This document shows positions 1 to 9,127 of a DNA stretch of 64,000 nt, piece by piece; the stretch's first letter is position 1; the number at the start of each line of letters is the position of its first letter. Position numbers and translations under genes: made by a program. Location of the stretch: contig CAMXAZ010000004.1 in the NCBI GenBank assembly GCA_947179295.1, positions 1 through 64,000 of the forward strand, given 5' to 3'. This DNA comes from an uncultured Muribaculaceae bacterium. Lineage in GTDB: Bacteria; Bacteroidota; Bacteroidia; Bacteroidales; Muribaculaceae. The notes beneath the pieces were generated by a model. That model was not told the DNA's origin, did not search any database, and worked only from the letters and a program-made list of their open reading frames with translations.

Positions 1-78
1 AAATTCAAGAAAACCTTCGGTCTGGAAATCCCCTACTGGACCGACTCACTGAAAATCTGTATCAACAACCTCAAATAA
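1..78 (+). CDS. rfbD: C-terminal fragment, probable dTDP-4-dehydrorhamnose reductase (truncated by window start)
   Basis: Frame 1 reads KFKKTFGLEIPYWTDSLKICINNLK*; resembles the RfbD C-terminus and lies in an rfb operon upstream of rfbB. TAATG overlap with the next gene. Confidence 0.55.
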   Translation, partial: KFKKTFGLEIPYWTDSLKICINNLK

Positions 79-794
79 TGGGCGCATTAGGTAAGCTGTG
101 GCATAACAGATGGATAATACGGGCTATCATACCGTCAGTTATTTTCAATTTCCGTCATCTCCCTTTTAGCCAGGCTGCCAGGATTCCTATTCTATTACGC
201 AAGGCCAGATTGGGAAATTGCAGCGGAAAGTTCATTTTCAACTGTCCTGTCAGATTCGGTCTGGTCAAATTCGGAGTGAACAATGTTTCCTTATATCCTG
301 ACTCAGGAATAAGTCTTGAGAACAGAGGAAAGATTGTTTTCAACGGATATCTGACTGTCGGAAATGCTTCAGCCATTTCCGTAGGTGAGACCGGTGTGCT
401 TGAATTCGGCAAGAAAGTTATTGTGACCTCAAGTCTGAAGATAGCATGCTATCATTCAATCAAATTGAATGACGATGTTCTTGTAGGCTGGGACTGCATG
501 ATGACCGACACCGATTTTCATAAGTTAAAATATACAGATCAGAAGAGATATTCGAAAGGCTACGGGAGCATCTCCGTCGGGAGCAATACATGGGTGGCGA
601 ACAACTGCAAATTATATAAAAACGCAACTATACCGGAAAACTGTGTAATAGGTGCTGATACTATAATTCATGGGCCGGTGGACTGTAAGCCATACTCCCT
701 TATCACAAACGAAATCAGCACAACAGTCAAAACCGAAGGAATTTATCATGACAAAGATGATGATAAAATTAATTATAATCAGAAATTGAAATGA
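78..794 (+). CDS. Hexapeptide-repeat (left-handed beta-helix) acyltransferase, polysaccharide-associated
   Basis: Hexapeptide-like repeats (ISVGSNTWVANNCKLYKNATIPENCVIGADTII); coupled to rfbD (TAATG) and rfbB (ATGA). Confidence 0.8.
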   Translation: MGALGKLWHNRWIIRAIIPSVIFNFRHLPFSQAARIPILLRKARLGNCSGKFIFNCPVRFGLVKFGVNNVSLYPDSGISLENRGKIVFNGYLTVGNASAISVGETGVLEFGKKVIVTSSLKIACYHSIKLNDDVLVGWDCMMTDTDFHKLKYTDQKRYSKGYGSISVGSNTWVANNCKLYKNATIPENCVIGADTIIHGPVDCKPYSLITNEISTTVKTEGIYHDKDDDKINYNQKLK

Positions 795-1927
795 AGCGTA
801 ACATACTCATCACCGGCGGAGCCGGATTCATCGGATCGCACGTGGTCCGGCTTTTCGTCAACAAATATCCGGACTACCACATTGTCAACCTCGACAAACT
901 TACCTATGCCGGCAACCTCGCCAACCTCAAGGATATCGAAGACCGGCCGAACTACAGTTTCGTCAAGGCCGACATAGCCGATCTTGACGAAATGCGCCGC
1001 ATAATCACTGAAAACCATATCGACGGCATCATACACCTCGCCGCCGAAAGCCACGTGGACCGCTCGATCAAAGACCCCTTCACCTTCGCCCGCACAAACG
1101 TGATGGGTACCCTCTCGCTGCTCCAGGCAGCCAAAGAATACTGGGAATCACTTCCTGAAAAATACGAAGGCAAACTCTTCTACCACATCTCCACCGATGA
1201 AGTCTACGGCGCGCTCGAACTGACCGATCCGCAAGGCATCGAATCGCCCTTCACCACCACCGCCTCGTCGACCGAACACCACCACGCCTACGGCCGGGAA
1301 TTCTTCCTTGAAACGACCAAATACAACCCCCACTCACCCTATTCGGCCTCCAAGGCATCGAGCGACCACTTTGTGCGCGCCTACCATGATACCTACGGAA
1401 TGCCGACACTCGTCACGAACTGCTCCAACAACTACGGCCCCTACCAGTTCCCCGAAAAGCTAATACCGCTCTTCATCAACAACATCCGCCACCGCAAGCC
1501 CCTGCCGGTCTACGGCAAGGGAGAAAACGTCCGCGACTGGCTCTTTGTCGAAGACCACGCCCGCGCCATCGACCTGATCTTCCACAAAGGCAAAATCGCC
1601 GACACCTACAACATCGGGGGCTTCAACGAGTGGAAAAACATCGACCTGATCAGAGTCATCATCCGCACCGTAGACCGTCTGCTCGGCAACCCCGAAGGAC
1701 ACTCCGACAGCCTCATCACCTACGTCACCGACCGTCTCGGCCACGACATGCGCTATGCCATCGACTCCCGCAAGCTCCAGCGCGAGCTCGGCTGGGAACC
1801 CTCGCTCCAGTTCGAGGAAGGCATCGAGAAAACCGTCCGCTGGTATCTTGACAACCAGGCCTGGATGGACCACATAACCTCCGGTGACTACCAGCGCTAC
1901 TACGAGGACATGTACTCAAACCGATAA
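791..1927 (+). CDS. rfbB: dTDP-glucose 4,6-dehydratase
   Basis: GGAGFIGSH Rossmann motif, HLAAESHVDRSI, YSASKASSDHFVRAYHDTYG, NCSNNYGPYQFPEKLIPL. Confidence 0.95.
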   Translation: MKRNILITGGAGFIGSHVVRLFVNKYPDYHIVNLDKLTYAGNLANLKDIEDRPNYSFVKADIADLDEMRRIITENHIDGIIHLAAESHVDRSIKDPFTFARTNVMGTLSLLQAAKEYWESLPEKYEGKLFYHISTDEVYGALELTDPQGIESPFTTTASSTEHHHAYGREFFLETTKYNPHSPYSASKASSDHFVRAYHDTYGMPTLVTNCSNNYGPYQFPEKLIPLFINNIRHRKPLPVYGKGENVRDWLFVEDHARAIDLIFHKGKIADTYNIGGFNEWKNIDLIRVIIRTVDRLLGNPEGHSDSLITYVTDRLGHDMRYAIDSRKLQRELGWEPSLQFEEGIEKTVRWYLDNQAWMDHITSGDYQRYYEDMYSNR

Positions 1928-1989
1928 AGCGCATCTGAAATAAGAAATGCTGTCCGGCAGGCGGGCCAACCGACCGCTGACTGATATCA

Positions 1990-2046
1990 GACCGGCTGAC
2001 TGAGGCAGGCTTTACCACCCGCCAAGGTCAGCCGGTCCGGCTTTTA
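1990..2046 (+). terminator. Rho-independent terminator after rfbB
   Basis: Perfect 11-bp stem gaccggctgac (1990-2000) / gtcagccggtc (2027-2037), then T-rich cttttag. Confidence 0.6.
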
Positions 2047-2081
2047 GAGTGTTTTTACTCTTAGGGGTTGCTTAATAACAG

Positions 2082-3191
2082 CTATTCAAGTTTTATCCGC
2101 TCAAGAGTCTGACGTTTGGTCGAGTCCAGAACACGGGTGTAGATCTGGGTTGTGGCCACGCTCGAATGATCAAGCATCTTGCTGACTGTGTAGATATCTG
2201 TTCCGGCCGCCAGTTGCAAAGTTGCAAACGTGTCGCGGAAACGGTGAAAGGTTATGCGCTTGGTGATTCCTGCCGCAATGAGCCATTTGCGCAGCGGGTG
2301 CTGGATCATGGAGCGTTTCAGCCCCTTGAACACCTGTCCGCGCCCACGCTGCCCGCACAGGTCGAGCATCTGCCGGCTGAGCGGATGGACAGACTCCCTG
2401 CGGGTCTTTTTTATGCGGATAAACATGGCCGGCTCACCGAGAGAATCAGTGCGGATATCTTCCCAGCGCAAACCTATTATGTCACTTATGCGCAGACCGG
2501 TCAGTATCGCAAAAAGTGAGGCCGACTTAAGCACCGGAATCTCACACGGAGTCGCGGCCAAAGTCTTGACTTCATCAACAGTAAGAAAATTTTTCTTCAC
2601 CTCCTCCATGACGATAGCATCAAGACAGAGGTTGATGTCATCCCTGATCAGTCTCTCACGATAGGCCATTCTCAGCAGGCCGCGGAACGACGAGAAATAT
2701 CTTGCTGCGGAATTACGTGTAAGTTTCAGATGAGAGTGCCGCAACTGGTCTGCTTTCAGCAGATAGTCACGGAATTTACGGCAGAGCACCACCGAAAGGT
2801 CGCCGAATGTGCATTGGCCGCCTACAAAACGGCTGAAATGCTTGAACACCATCTTCCACTTCTGTGGCCTGGCTCTTACCTGCGACTCGAAATACTCCAT
2901 AAAATCGGCATTCTGCTGTCCGCGGTCAAGAAAGCCGAACTCCTGATTGATGACCGCCTCCTGACGCCGGCAGCGTATGATCTCGGCCCTCATCAGCATC
3001 GCTTCGTTATAGTCTTTCTGCTGGCGGTCCTTGGGCACGGCATAGATGAAAAAGCCAAGGCCCTCACGCCGCGAGAGTTTCATGGTGCGCGGATTACGGA
3101 CGGGCGGATAATAATCCAGATAAAGTGACCTGCGGCCGTCTTTTGCAGGACGTAAACGCAGGCTGACTTTAGAACAAGTGGATGGTAACAT
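2082..3191 (-). CDS. Tyrosine-type site-specific recombinase/integrase
   Basis: Catalytic layout LTGLRISDIIGLRW (R), FHRFRDTFAT (HxxR), LDHSSVATTQIYTRV (H...Y); N-terminal SAM-like core-binding region. Confidence 0.92.
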   Translation of the reverse strand: MLPSTCSKVSLRLRPAKDGRRSLYLDYYPPVRNPRTMKLSRREGLGFFIYAVPKDRQQKDYNEAMLMRAEIIRCRRQEAVINQEFGFLDRGQQNADFMEYFESQVRARPQKWKMVFKHFSRFVGGQCTFGDLSVVLCRKFRDYLLKADQLRHSHLKLTRNSAARYFSSFRGLLRMAYRERLIRDDINLCLDAIVMEEVKKNFLTVDEVKTLAATPCEIPVLKSASLFAILTGLRISDIIGLRWEDIRTDSLGEPAMFIRIKKTRRESVHPLSRQMLDLCGQRGRGQVFKGLKRSMIQHPLRKWLIAAGITKRITFHRFRDTFATLQLAAGTDIYTVSKMLDHSSVATTQIYTRVLDSTKRQTLERIKLE

Positions 3192-3197
3192 GTGATT

Positions 3198-3280
3198 GAT
3201 GGATTAGAAGAATGTCAGATAACAGAATTGATTTGATATCACACGAATTTAAAAAATCAATCTGTTTTATGAAATCCATC
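3198..3280. repeat. Nested inverted repeat upstream of integrase start
   Basis: Outer arms GATGGATT (3198-3205)/AATCCATC (3273-3280); inner arms AACAGAATTGATTT (3221-3234)/AAATCAATCTGTT (3254-3266), one indel. Confidence 0.7.
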
Positions 3281-3304
3281 ATCCATATTCAGAGGTCGCC
3301 GGGA

Positions 3305-3346
3305 AAAAAGAGAGTCCTGAAGCCGGCAGATTTCCGGCTCCAGGAC
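3305..3346 (-). terminator. Terminator of the minus-strand SusCD/TlpA operon
   Basis: Stem gtcctgaagccgg (3314-3326)/ccggctccaggac (3334-3346), one mismatch; aaaaaag on + gives a U-tract on -. Confidence 0.75.
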
Positions 3347-3404
3347 CCCAATAGTCCATAGACGTCAAAAATATGTAAAGTATGTCAGCGGTTTAAGAAG
3401 CGGT

Positions 3405-4580
3405 TTAAAGTTCCTTTTCAAGGATTTCACTGACCTCATCGGGGTCATGGCCGGCATAGATCAGCTGGCCGGCAGGGTTTACAATCAGCATGTAGGGAAT
3501 TCCACCCAGCTGATAGGCATTCTGCACGGGTGCCACCATATCCTTGGGGAGCCAGAGCTGCGTCCATGTCATCTGTTCCTGCTCCATAGCTTTGCGCCAG
3601 GGCTTTTCAGCGCTATCGACAGACACGGCAAGGATTTCAAGGCGGTCGCCATATTTCTCATGAAGCTCGCGCACATGAGGGATAGAAAGACGGCACGGAC
3701 CGCACCACGAAGCCCAGAAGTCAATCATGACATATCGGCCGTCCGACATGAAATCAGACAGCTTGCGCTGAGTCCCGACAGTGTCAAGAGCGGCAAAGTC
3801 CGTATAGGGTGCATTGCGCTGATATTTGCGGGCATAGTCAAGTTTATTGCTGATGAAAGACATCCGCGCGGTATCGCTCAAGGCCGATAATTTGCTCTCG
3901 ATCTCGTCAAGTTCCGATGCTGTGAACGAGAAAGGGCTATTGAGTATCTCACCCCAGTAAAGACCGGAGATGCTATAGCCGGGATGCTCAGTGATGAAGC
4001 GTTTGCGTGCGGCACTCTCCTGCTTGTTTGCGGCGGCGAGCGCAGCTTTCAGGCGCTTGCTGCCTTCGGGTGACTGATCACGGTTTTCATCAATGTAGGT
4101 GTTGAAATGGGCCTCTTTCGAAGCAAATGTGTAGGGATACATATAGTCTGTGTATTCCTTGTATTCACGCTGTGCCTGTCCGCCATCCACTTTCACATTC
4201 TTTTCCTGCCGGAGGCCGGATGTACCGAAGTAGAAGCCGGGGGCCACGCTGTCGATATGGGCGGCGCTGACTGCCATGTCTGTGTTCTCTACCATCAGAC
4301 AGACAGCCTTGTCCATCTCACCTTCGCGCAGGCTCTTGATTCTGATTTCACACAGAGTCGGAGATGCCACTGATCCGGTCAGGACAAAAGCGCCATCACT
4401 GGCTTTGGTCTCGGCGAGATTTTCTTTCGAACCGCGTTCCTGACTTACAAGCAGAACTTCTGTTCCGGCTTTAAGGCCCGGAATGTCGGCTTTTATTCTG
4501 AATCCGTCCTGTGTCTGCGCTCCAAGTCCGAATGCAGAGCCTACGAGGACTGACAATATCAACGATTTTTTCATTTTCAT
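3405..4580 (-). CDS. TlpA-family thioredoxin-like protein with N-terminal DUF4369-type region
   Basis: Signal peptide, FWASWCGPCRLSIPHVRELHEKYGDRLEILAVSVD (CGPC active site). Confidence 0.88.
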   Translation of the reverse strand: MKMKKSLILSVLVGSAFGLGAQTQDGFRIKADIPGLKAGTEVLLVSQERGSKENLAETKASDGAFVLTGSVASPTLCEIRIKSLREGEMDKAVCLMVENTDMAVSAAHIDSVAPGFYFGTSGLRQEKNVKVDGGQAQREYKEYTDYMYPYTFASKEAHFNTYIDENRDQSPEGSKRLKAALAAANKQESAARKRFITEHPGYSISGLYWGEILNSPFSFTASELDEIESKLSALSDTARMSFISNKLDYARKYQRNAPYTDFAALDTVGTQRKLSDFMSDGRYVMIDFWASWCGPCRLSIPHVRELHEKYGDRLEILAVSVDSAEKPWRKAMEQEQMTWTQLWLPKDMVAPVQNAYQLGGIPYMLIVNPAGQLIYAGHDPDEVSEILEKEL

Positions 4581-4598
4581 TCTGTTTTAGATGTTTTT

Positions 4599-5789
4599 TC
4601 ACTTGCCGAGTTCAGCTTCAATGCAGGCTGTGATCTCACGGGGCATATTAGTGGAGCAGATAACCTCACCCTTGTCGTTGAGCAGCACAAGGCGCGGTAT
4701 GGTGGTGATGAAAAAGGCCTGTGCGCCTTTTGCCATCTGATCTCCGGCCTGGAGATGAAACTGGGCCCATTCCATTTTTTCCTCGTCCATAGCCTTGCGC
4801 CAGGGCTCTTCGGTCTCATCGACTGAGATGCTGAAAACGTTGAGCCTGTCGGCATACTTGCTGTTCAGTTCACGCACATGAGGGATGGCCGAGCGGCACG
4901 GTCCGCACCATGAAGCCCAGAAGTCAATGAAGGTGTATTTGCCGGGGGTGAGCAGCGAGGCAAACGGAGAGGTCTTGCCGTCGGTATGTGTCACTTCGAA
5001 TTCCGGACACTGACGTCCGAGTGCATATTTCAGAGCGAACTTCCGGCGCTTCTCCACTGTGGATGTGCGCGCAGTGTCGGAGCAAGCTTTCACAAGGTCG
5101 GCCATAGCGTTGATCTCGTCAGCCGAATAGGTAAACACCTTTTCAAGTTCACGCTGCACGAGATAAGCCGAGTAGTTATAGTCAGGATGCGCGGCTATGA
5201 ATTCGCGCTGGGCTTTCAGCAGATCGGCTTTGGCCGCTTTCTTGATCGCGTCATATTTCACGATCGTGTCTTCATTGCCGTTGGAGTCGAAATATTTTTT
5301 GGCCGACAGATATGAAGCGTCACGCTCTTTGAGCTCGACATCCATGACAGCCGCCACATAGCGGTCAAACTGCGAGTGGGCCTCGCTGCCTGTCACTCTG
5401 ACATGGCGCTCGTCATCTCTTACATTACGCAGGCTGTCAAAAGGCAGTTCGCTTGTAAGCGTCATGGCTCCCGGCTCGGCAATGACACGAGTGGAGAATG
5501 TTCTCATGAAATCCTGACGGGCAGGGACATATTTCAATACCGAAAATTCACACACAGTGGGTGATTTCAGCTCACCTGCAAGTTCAAAGGTTCCGTTGCT
5601 GACCACAGCCGATCCGATCCGGCGGATCTCACCGTTGGGGTCCTCGACATCATTCAATACAACTTTCAGGCTGTCTGACAGACCTGGAATCGAGCCTTTG
5701 AGGCTGAAATTGTCTGCGGCAAATGCCGGAACAGACAAAGTCAGGGCCATAAGCCCTGACAATGAGATTTTAGCAATGTTCGGTTTCAT
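4599..5789 (-). CDS. TlpA-family thioredoxin-like protein with DUF4369-type region (tandem paralogue)
   Basis: FIDFWASWCGPCRSAIPHVRELNSKYADRLNVFSISVDE; same architecture as the neighbouring ORF. Confidence 0.88.
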   Translation of the reverse strand: MKPNIAKISLSGLMALTLSVPAFAADNFSLKGSIPGLSDSLKVVLNDVEDPNGEIRRIGSAVVSNGTFELAGELKSPTVCEFSVLKYVPARQDFMRTFSTRVIAEPGAMTLTSELPFDSLRNVRDDERHVRVTGSEAHSQFDRYVAAVMDVELKERDASYLSAKKYFDSNGNEDTIVKYDAIKKAAKADLLKAQREFIAAHPDYNYSAYLVQRELEKVFTYSADEINAMADLVKACSDTARTSTVEKRRKFALKYALGRQCPEFEVTHTDGKTSPFASLLTPGKYTFIDFWASWCGPCRSAIPHVRELNSKYADRLNVFSISVDETEEPWRKAMDEEKMEWAQFHLQAGDQMAKGAQAFFITTIPRLVLLNDKGEVICSTNMPREITACIEAELGK

Positions 5790-5825
5790 GTTTTATTCCA
5801 ATTTTTTACACTAAGAGGTCGTCAT

Positions 5826-6542
5826 TTATTCGGCATCTTTGACCCAACGGACAGACATCAGCTGCTGGGTAGAACAGGATTCACGCCATATATAGCCCTG
5901 TCCGTTAAGAAACTTGCGAAAATACGCGCTTTCCTCATCAGGGTTTGACGGATTGATGGTCGATGTCCAGTAATAGCCATAAACCTGCTCGAAATCAAGG
6001 GGAAGAGAAACCCAACCAAATTTCGGCTGAAAAATAAAAGCGCCGCCGAGCTGCATGGCCAGTTCTGTGCCACTGCCCTTTTCCTGCAGGCGGAAAGCCT
6101 GGCCATTACCGCGACGGCCAGTGCGGTCTGTACCAGTCATTCCAAGGTGGCGCTCAAGTTTCTGCCAGTCCTCATCAGAAGGCAGACGCCATCCCTCAGG
6201 AGCTGAAGCCACAGCTCCTGCATAGTTCATCAGATTGCCGTAAACCGGTCTGTAATTTTCAACATAGTCAATTGACTCCGGCTCATCATCATAGCCATCG
6301 AAAATATATTGCCATTCAAAATTGTCATAGTACTGAACTTCCCAGACATCCGGACCATTTTTGGCATTCGAGGTTGTCCACAACAGATCGCCGATACGCA
6401 CCCAGTCATAGACATTCCCTTCATTATCCGTCACAGTGCCGCGTTCCGTCGGGGTAATTTTCGGCAACTTGTCATCATCATCACTGCATGAAGAAAAAAG
6501 CAGCGGAGCTACCGTAAGAAGCAGATATATATACTTTTTCAT
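5826..6542 (-). CDS. FISUMP-domain (Fibrobacter succinogenes major paralogous domain) lipoprotein
   Basis: Lipobox LLFSSC followed by SDDDD; DWVRIGDLLWTTSNAKNG and PEGWRLPSDEDWQKLERHLG typical of the family. Confidence 0.8.
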   Translation of the reverse strand: MKKYIYLLLTVAPLLFSSCSDDDDKLPKITPTERGTVTDNEGNVYDWVRIGDLLWTTSNAKNGPDVWEVQYYDNFEWQYIFDGYDDEPESIDYVENYRPVYGNLMNYAGAVASAPEGWRLPSDEDWQKLERHLGMTGTDRTGRRGNGQAFRLQEKGSGTELAMQLGGAFIFQPKFGWVSLPLDFEQVYGYYWTSTINPSNPDEESAYFRKFLNGQGYIWRESCSTQQLMSVRWVKDAE

Positions 6543-6554
6543 TGTTGATCCATA

Positions 6555-7475
6555 TTAAAATTTATAACCGGTCTGTTCAATCAAAGACTTCATCAGATTG
6601 TATTTCTCCATAATTTTGGCATACTGTCCGAATTCAGCCTCGAAGTCTTCCTGTGTGCGGCCAAATACAGCATCATAAAACGCATTAAAATCACTGTCTT
6701 CGTATGGAAGGCTATCATAACTCGGACGGCTGGTTTTCCGGTATGACATAAATCCGAGTTCGTAAACCCGCGTTATATCTCGATCCCAATCATCAAACAG
6801 ATCTGACAGATATTCCCCGGCACCGGCATTAATTGAAATCGTAGTCCACGGTTTAGCTTCTGTGCTCCAGCAGGAAAAACGGTCTTTTACAATATTTTTA
6901 CATATAGCGGTAGTCCAGGCATCTGACTCTTCCTGAGTAGAGGAATTGACCCATCCATCGACATCGACTGCAAGACAGCGCCAACATGACATCGTATAAG
7001 TTGACCACGAATCGTATCTATATTCACGCCATTTAAGAGAAGTAGTCAGCAGAACAGAATATGGAGATATGGTAGAACCTTCGATATGAGGCAGAATTTC
7101 TTTCACAAACAGATCAGCAGCCTTACGCTTGCCGGCCAGATCATCATCTTCGAATGGAACCATTTCATATTCCAAGCCGGAATTATCACTATTATAGTCC
7201 CAGGCAAAATCAATTGTTTCATTCTTGATTATGTCATTGCCATTTGCGTCCTTTCCGATCACAGTCGATTTAAGTATTTCTGAAAACAGCAGATGGATGC
7301 CGGTCTTGTCATGGAACTCTCGCCGCAAAACCGATTCTTCGTCCGTGGCATCTGCAGGAACAGAAAACAAATCATCATTGATGCCGCTTGGAACGGGATT
7401 GTCATCATCATCTGAACAGCTGACAAACGGCAGACCGATAGCAGCGAGTAATATATAGAGAGCTATCTTTTTCAT
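6555..7475 (-). CDS. SusD-associated lipoprotein resembling the putative zinc-binding metallopeptidase family, without HExxH
   Basis: Lipobox PFVSCSDDDD; FHDKTGIHLLFSEI, LFVKEILPHI...YSVLLTTSL, YELGFMSYRK...DFNAFYDAVFG resemble the Bacteroidetes SusD-linked family; no HExxH seen. Start taken at MKKIALYI. Confidence 0.5.
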   Translation of the reverse strand: MKKIALYILLAAIGLPFVSCSDDDDNPVPSGINDDLFSVPADATDEESVLRREFHDKTGIHLLFSEILKSTVIGKDANGNDIIKNETIDFAWDYNSDNSGLEYEMVPFEDDDLAGKRKAADLFVKEILPHIEGSTISPYSVLLTTSLKWREYRYDSWSTYTMSCWRCLAVDVDGWVNSSTQEESDAWTTAICKNIVKDRFSCWSTEAKPWTTISINAGAGEYLSDLFDDWDRDITRVYELGFMSYRKTSRPSYDSLPYEDSDFNAFYDAVFGRTQEDFEAEFGQYAKIMEKYNLMKSLIEQTGYKF

Positions 7476-7518
7476 ATTATTTTCTTTGTTTTGAAAATTC
7501 ATAACAAATTATTTTTAG

Positions 7519-9114
7519 TTACCAGTCCCAGTCATCATAATCATCATCGTCATCTGTCTCAGGCTCCACTCTGTTCGGAGTGCGTTCCGGGCGAGGATTA
7601 TTACCTATGGAAGCCTGGAAATTACGGACTGAACGGGGTATCGGCAAGGTATATGCCGCATCGAACTTTTCAAGCACATAGCGTTCGATATATGCCAGAT
7701 CATAATCACCATAGAAAGCATAATCATGGCTTATGGTTTTTGACCAAGGATAAGGCTGACACACTGTGTAGCGGCGAAGATCGAACCAGCGGTGGCCTTC
7801 GAGCAAAAATTCACGGGCACGCTCGTCACGGATAAAGTCAATCAGATCATTACCTGAAAGAGCATCCAGGTTAACATCTGCAGTCATTCGTGTGTGGAGA
7901 AATGTCACAAGTTTCTGACGCGCAGCCGATTCATTTCCGGCATAAGCCATAGCCTCAGCATAGTTCAGATATGCTTCGGGAGTACGCATAAGGAACGAAC
8001 TTGACACTTCACAGTAAGATCCATACTTGCTACGCTGGCCGCTGACTTTGCGGAATGCATCAGGATAATTCCAGATTTCAGTCTCTCCGATGTAACGTGA
8101 TGCGCGGAGGTCATCCTGTCCATACAGATTTTTCATCTCTTTAGAAACATAATAGCTCGCTTCAATGGGATCTCCAAACCAAGAATCCTCGGCGTCAGCA
8201 AATGCAGCGGCAATGGTGTAACCGCCCATACTGAAAATCGTTTCAGGAGAGCTCTTTGAAAGACAATCCTGTCCGACGGCTATCTGACGAAGATCAAGCA
8301 ATGAGCTCTGCACCGAAAGCACCTTTTCAGCATATTCAGCAGCCTTTTCCCAATTCTGCATATAGAGATACACACGGCTCAGAAGCAAAGAAGCAGCTGT
8401 CTGATTGGCTCTGTAGATTGACTTACGTGTTTTCCCTTCCAGATAAGTTTCTGCGTTTTCAAGGTCTGAAACAATCTGCTTGTAACACGAACTGAGAGGA
8501 GTCCTGGAGTATTCAATATCCTCAATAGTGCCAGATACCTTCAATGGAACACCGAGGTCTGTGTCAGCCGTCTGAGGATTGTAGGGTTTGCCATAAAGGT
8601 TGCTCAGGAGATAATAATAAGCACCTCTCAGAAAATAAGCTTCACCTTTTACTCGCTCTTTCTCGATATCATCACCAAAATTTTTCTCTGGCTGCTCATC
8701 AATAAGTTCGATGACGATATTGCAGATATTGATGCGCTTGTAAAGATAGTTCCAATAAACATCGTCTTTACCTGTATATTTATGTTTTTCATCTATGCCG
8801 GTGTCTGCCATCCAGGTATAGAACGGAAACATATCCAGAGTGTACATGGCATACCCCACACCTCTTTTGCCTTGCTTTGTAGCGTTAGGCTCAATCTCAT
8901 CTGTCATGAAATGGAGTATATCAAGATTACCTGTGTTATCAGATCTCATGGCCGGAGGCAGATAACCATCGCCAAGCAGAAGTTCGTCAAGATCATTCCA
9001 GCTTTCAACTTTTGCAAGGTCCTGAGAATATTCCGAAAGGAAATCCGAGCAGGAAACACATCCGGCCGAAGCTGTGATCAGCAATATGCTCAAAAATTTA
9101 TTTATAGTTTTCAT
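7519..9114 (-). CDS. RagB/SusD-family nutrient-uptake outer-membrane lipoprotein
   Basis: Signal/lipobox, RVKGEAYFLRGAYYYLLSNLYGKPYNP, FIRDERAREFLLEGHRWFDLRRY. Confidence 0.95.
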   Translation of the reverse strand: MKTINKFLSILLITASAGCVSCSDFLSEYSQDLAKVESWNDLDELLLGDGYLPPAMRSDNTGNLDILHFMTDEIEPNATKQGKRGVGYAMYTLDMFPFYTWMADTGIDEKHKYTGKDDVYWNYLYKRINICNIVIELIDEQPEKNFGDDIEKERVKGEAYFLRGAYYYLLSNLYGKPYNPQTADTDLGVPLKVSGTIEDIEYSRTPLSSCYKQIVSDLENAETYLEGKTRKSIYRANQTAASLLLSRVYLYMQNWEKAAEYAEKVLSVQSSLLDLRQIAVGQDCLSKSSPETIFSMGGYTIAAAFADAEDSWFGDPIEASYYVSKEMKNLYGQDDLRASRYIGETEIWNYPDAFRKVSGQRSKYGSYCEVSSSFLMRTPEAYLNYAEAMAYAGNESAARQKLVTFLHTRMTADVNLDALSGNDLIDFIRDERAREFLLEGHRWFDLRRYTVCQPYPWSKTISHDYAFYGDYDLAYIERYVLEKFDAAYTLPIPRSVRNFQASIGNNPRPERTPNRVEPETDDDDDYDDWDW

Positions 9115-9127
9115 ATATCTGTCATAA

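Noticed and set aside
2082-3191. Integrase as part of an intact prophage or ICE
   Set aside because: No structural, relaxase, mobilisation or partner genes in the flanks.
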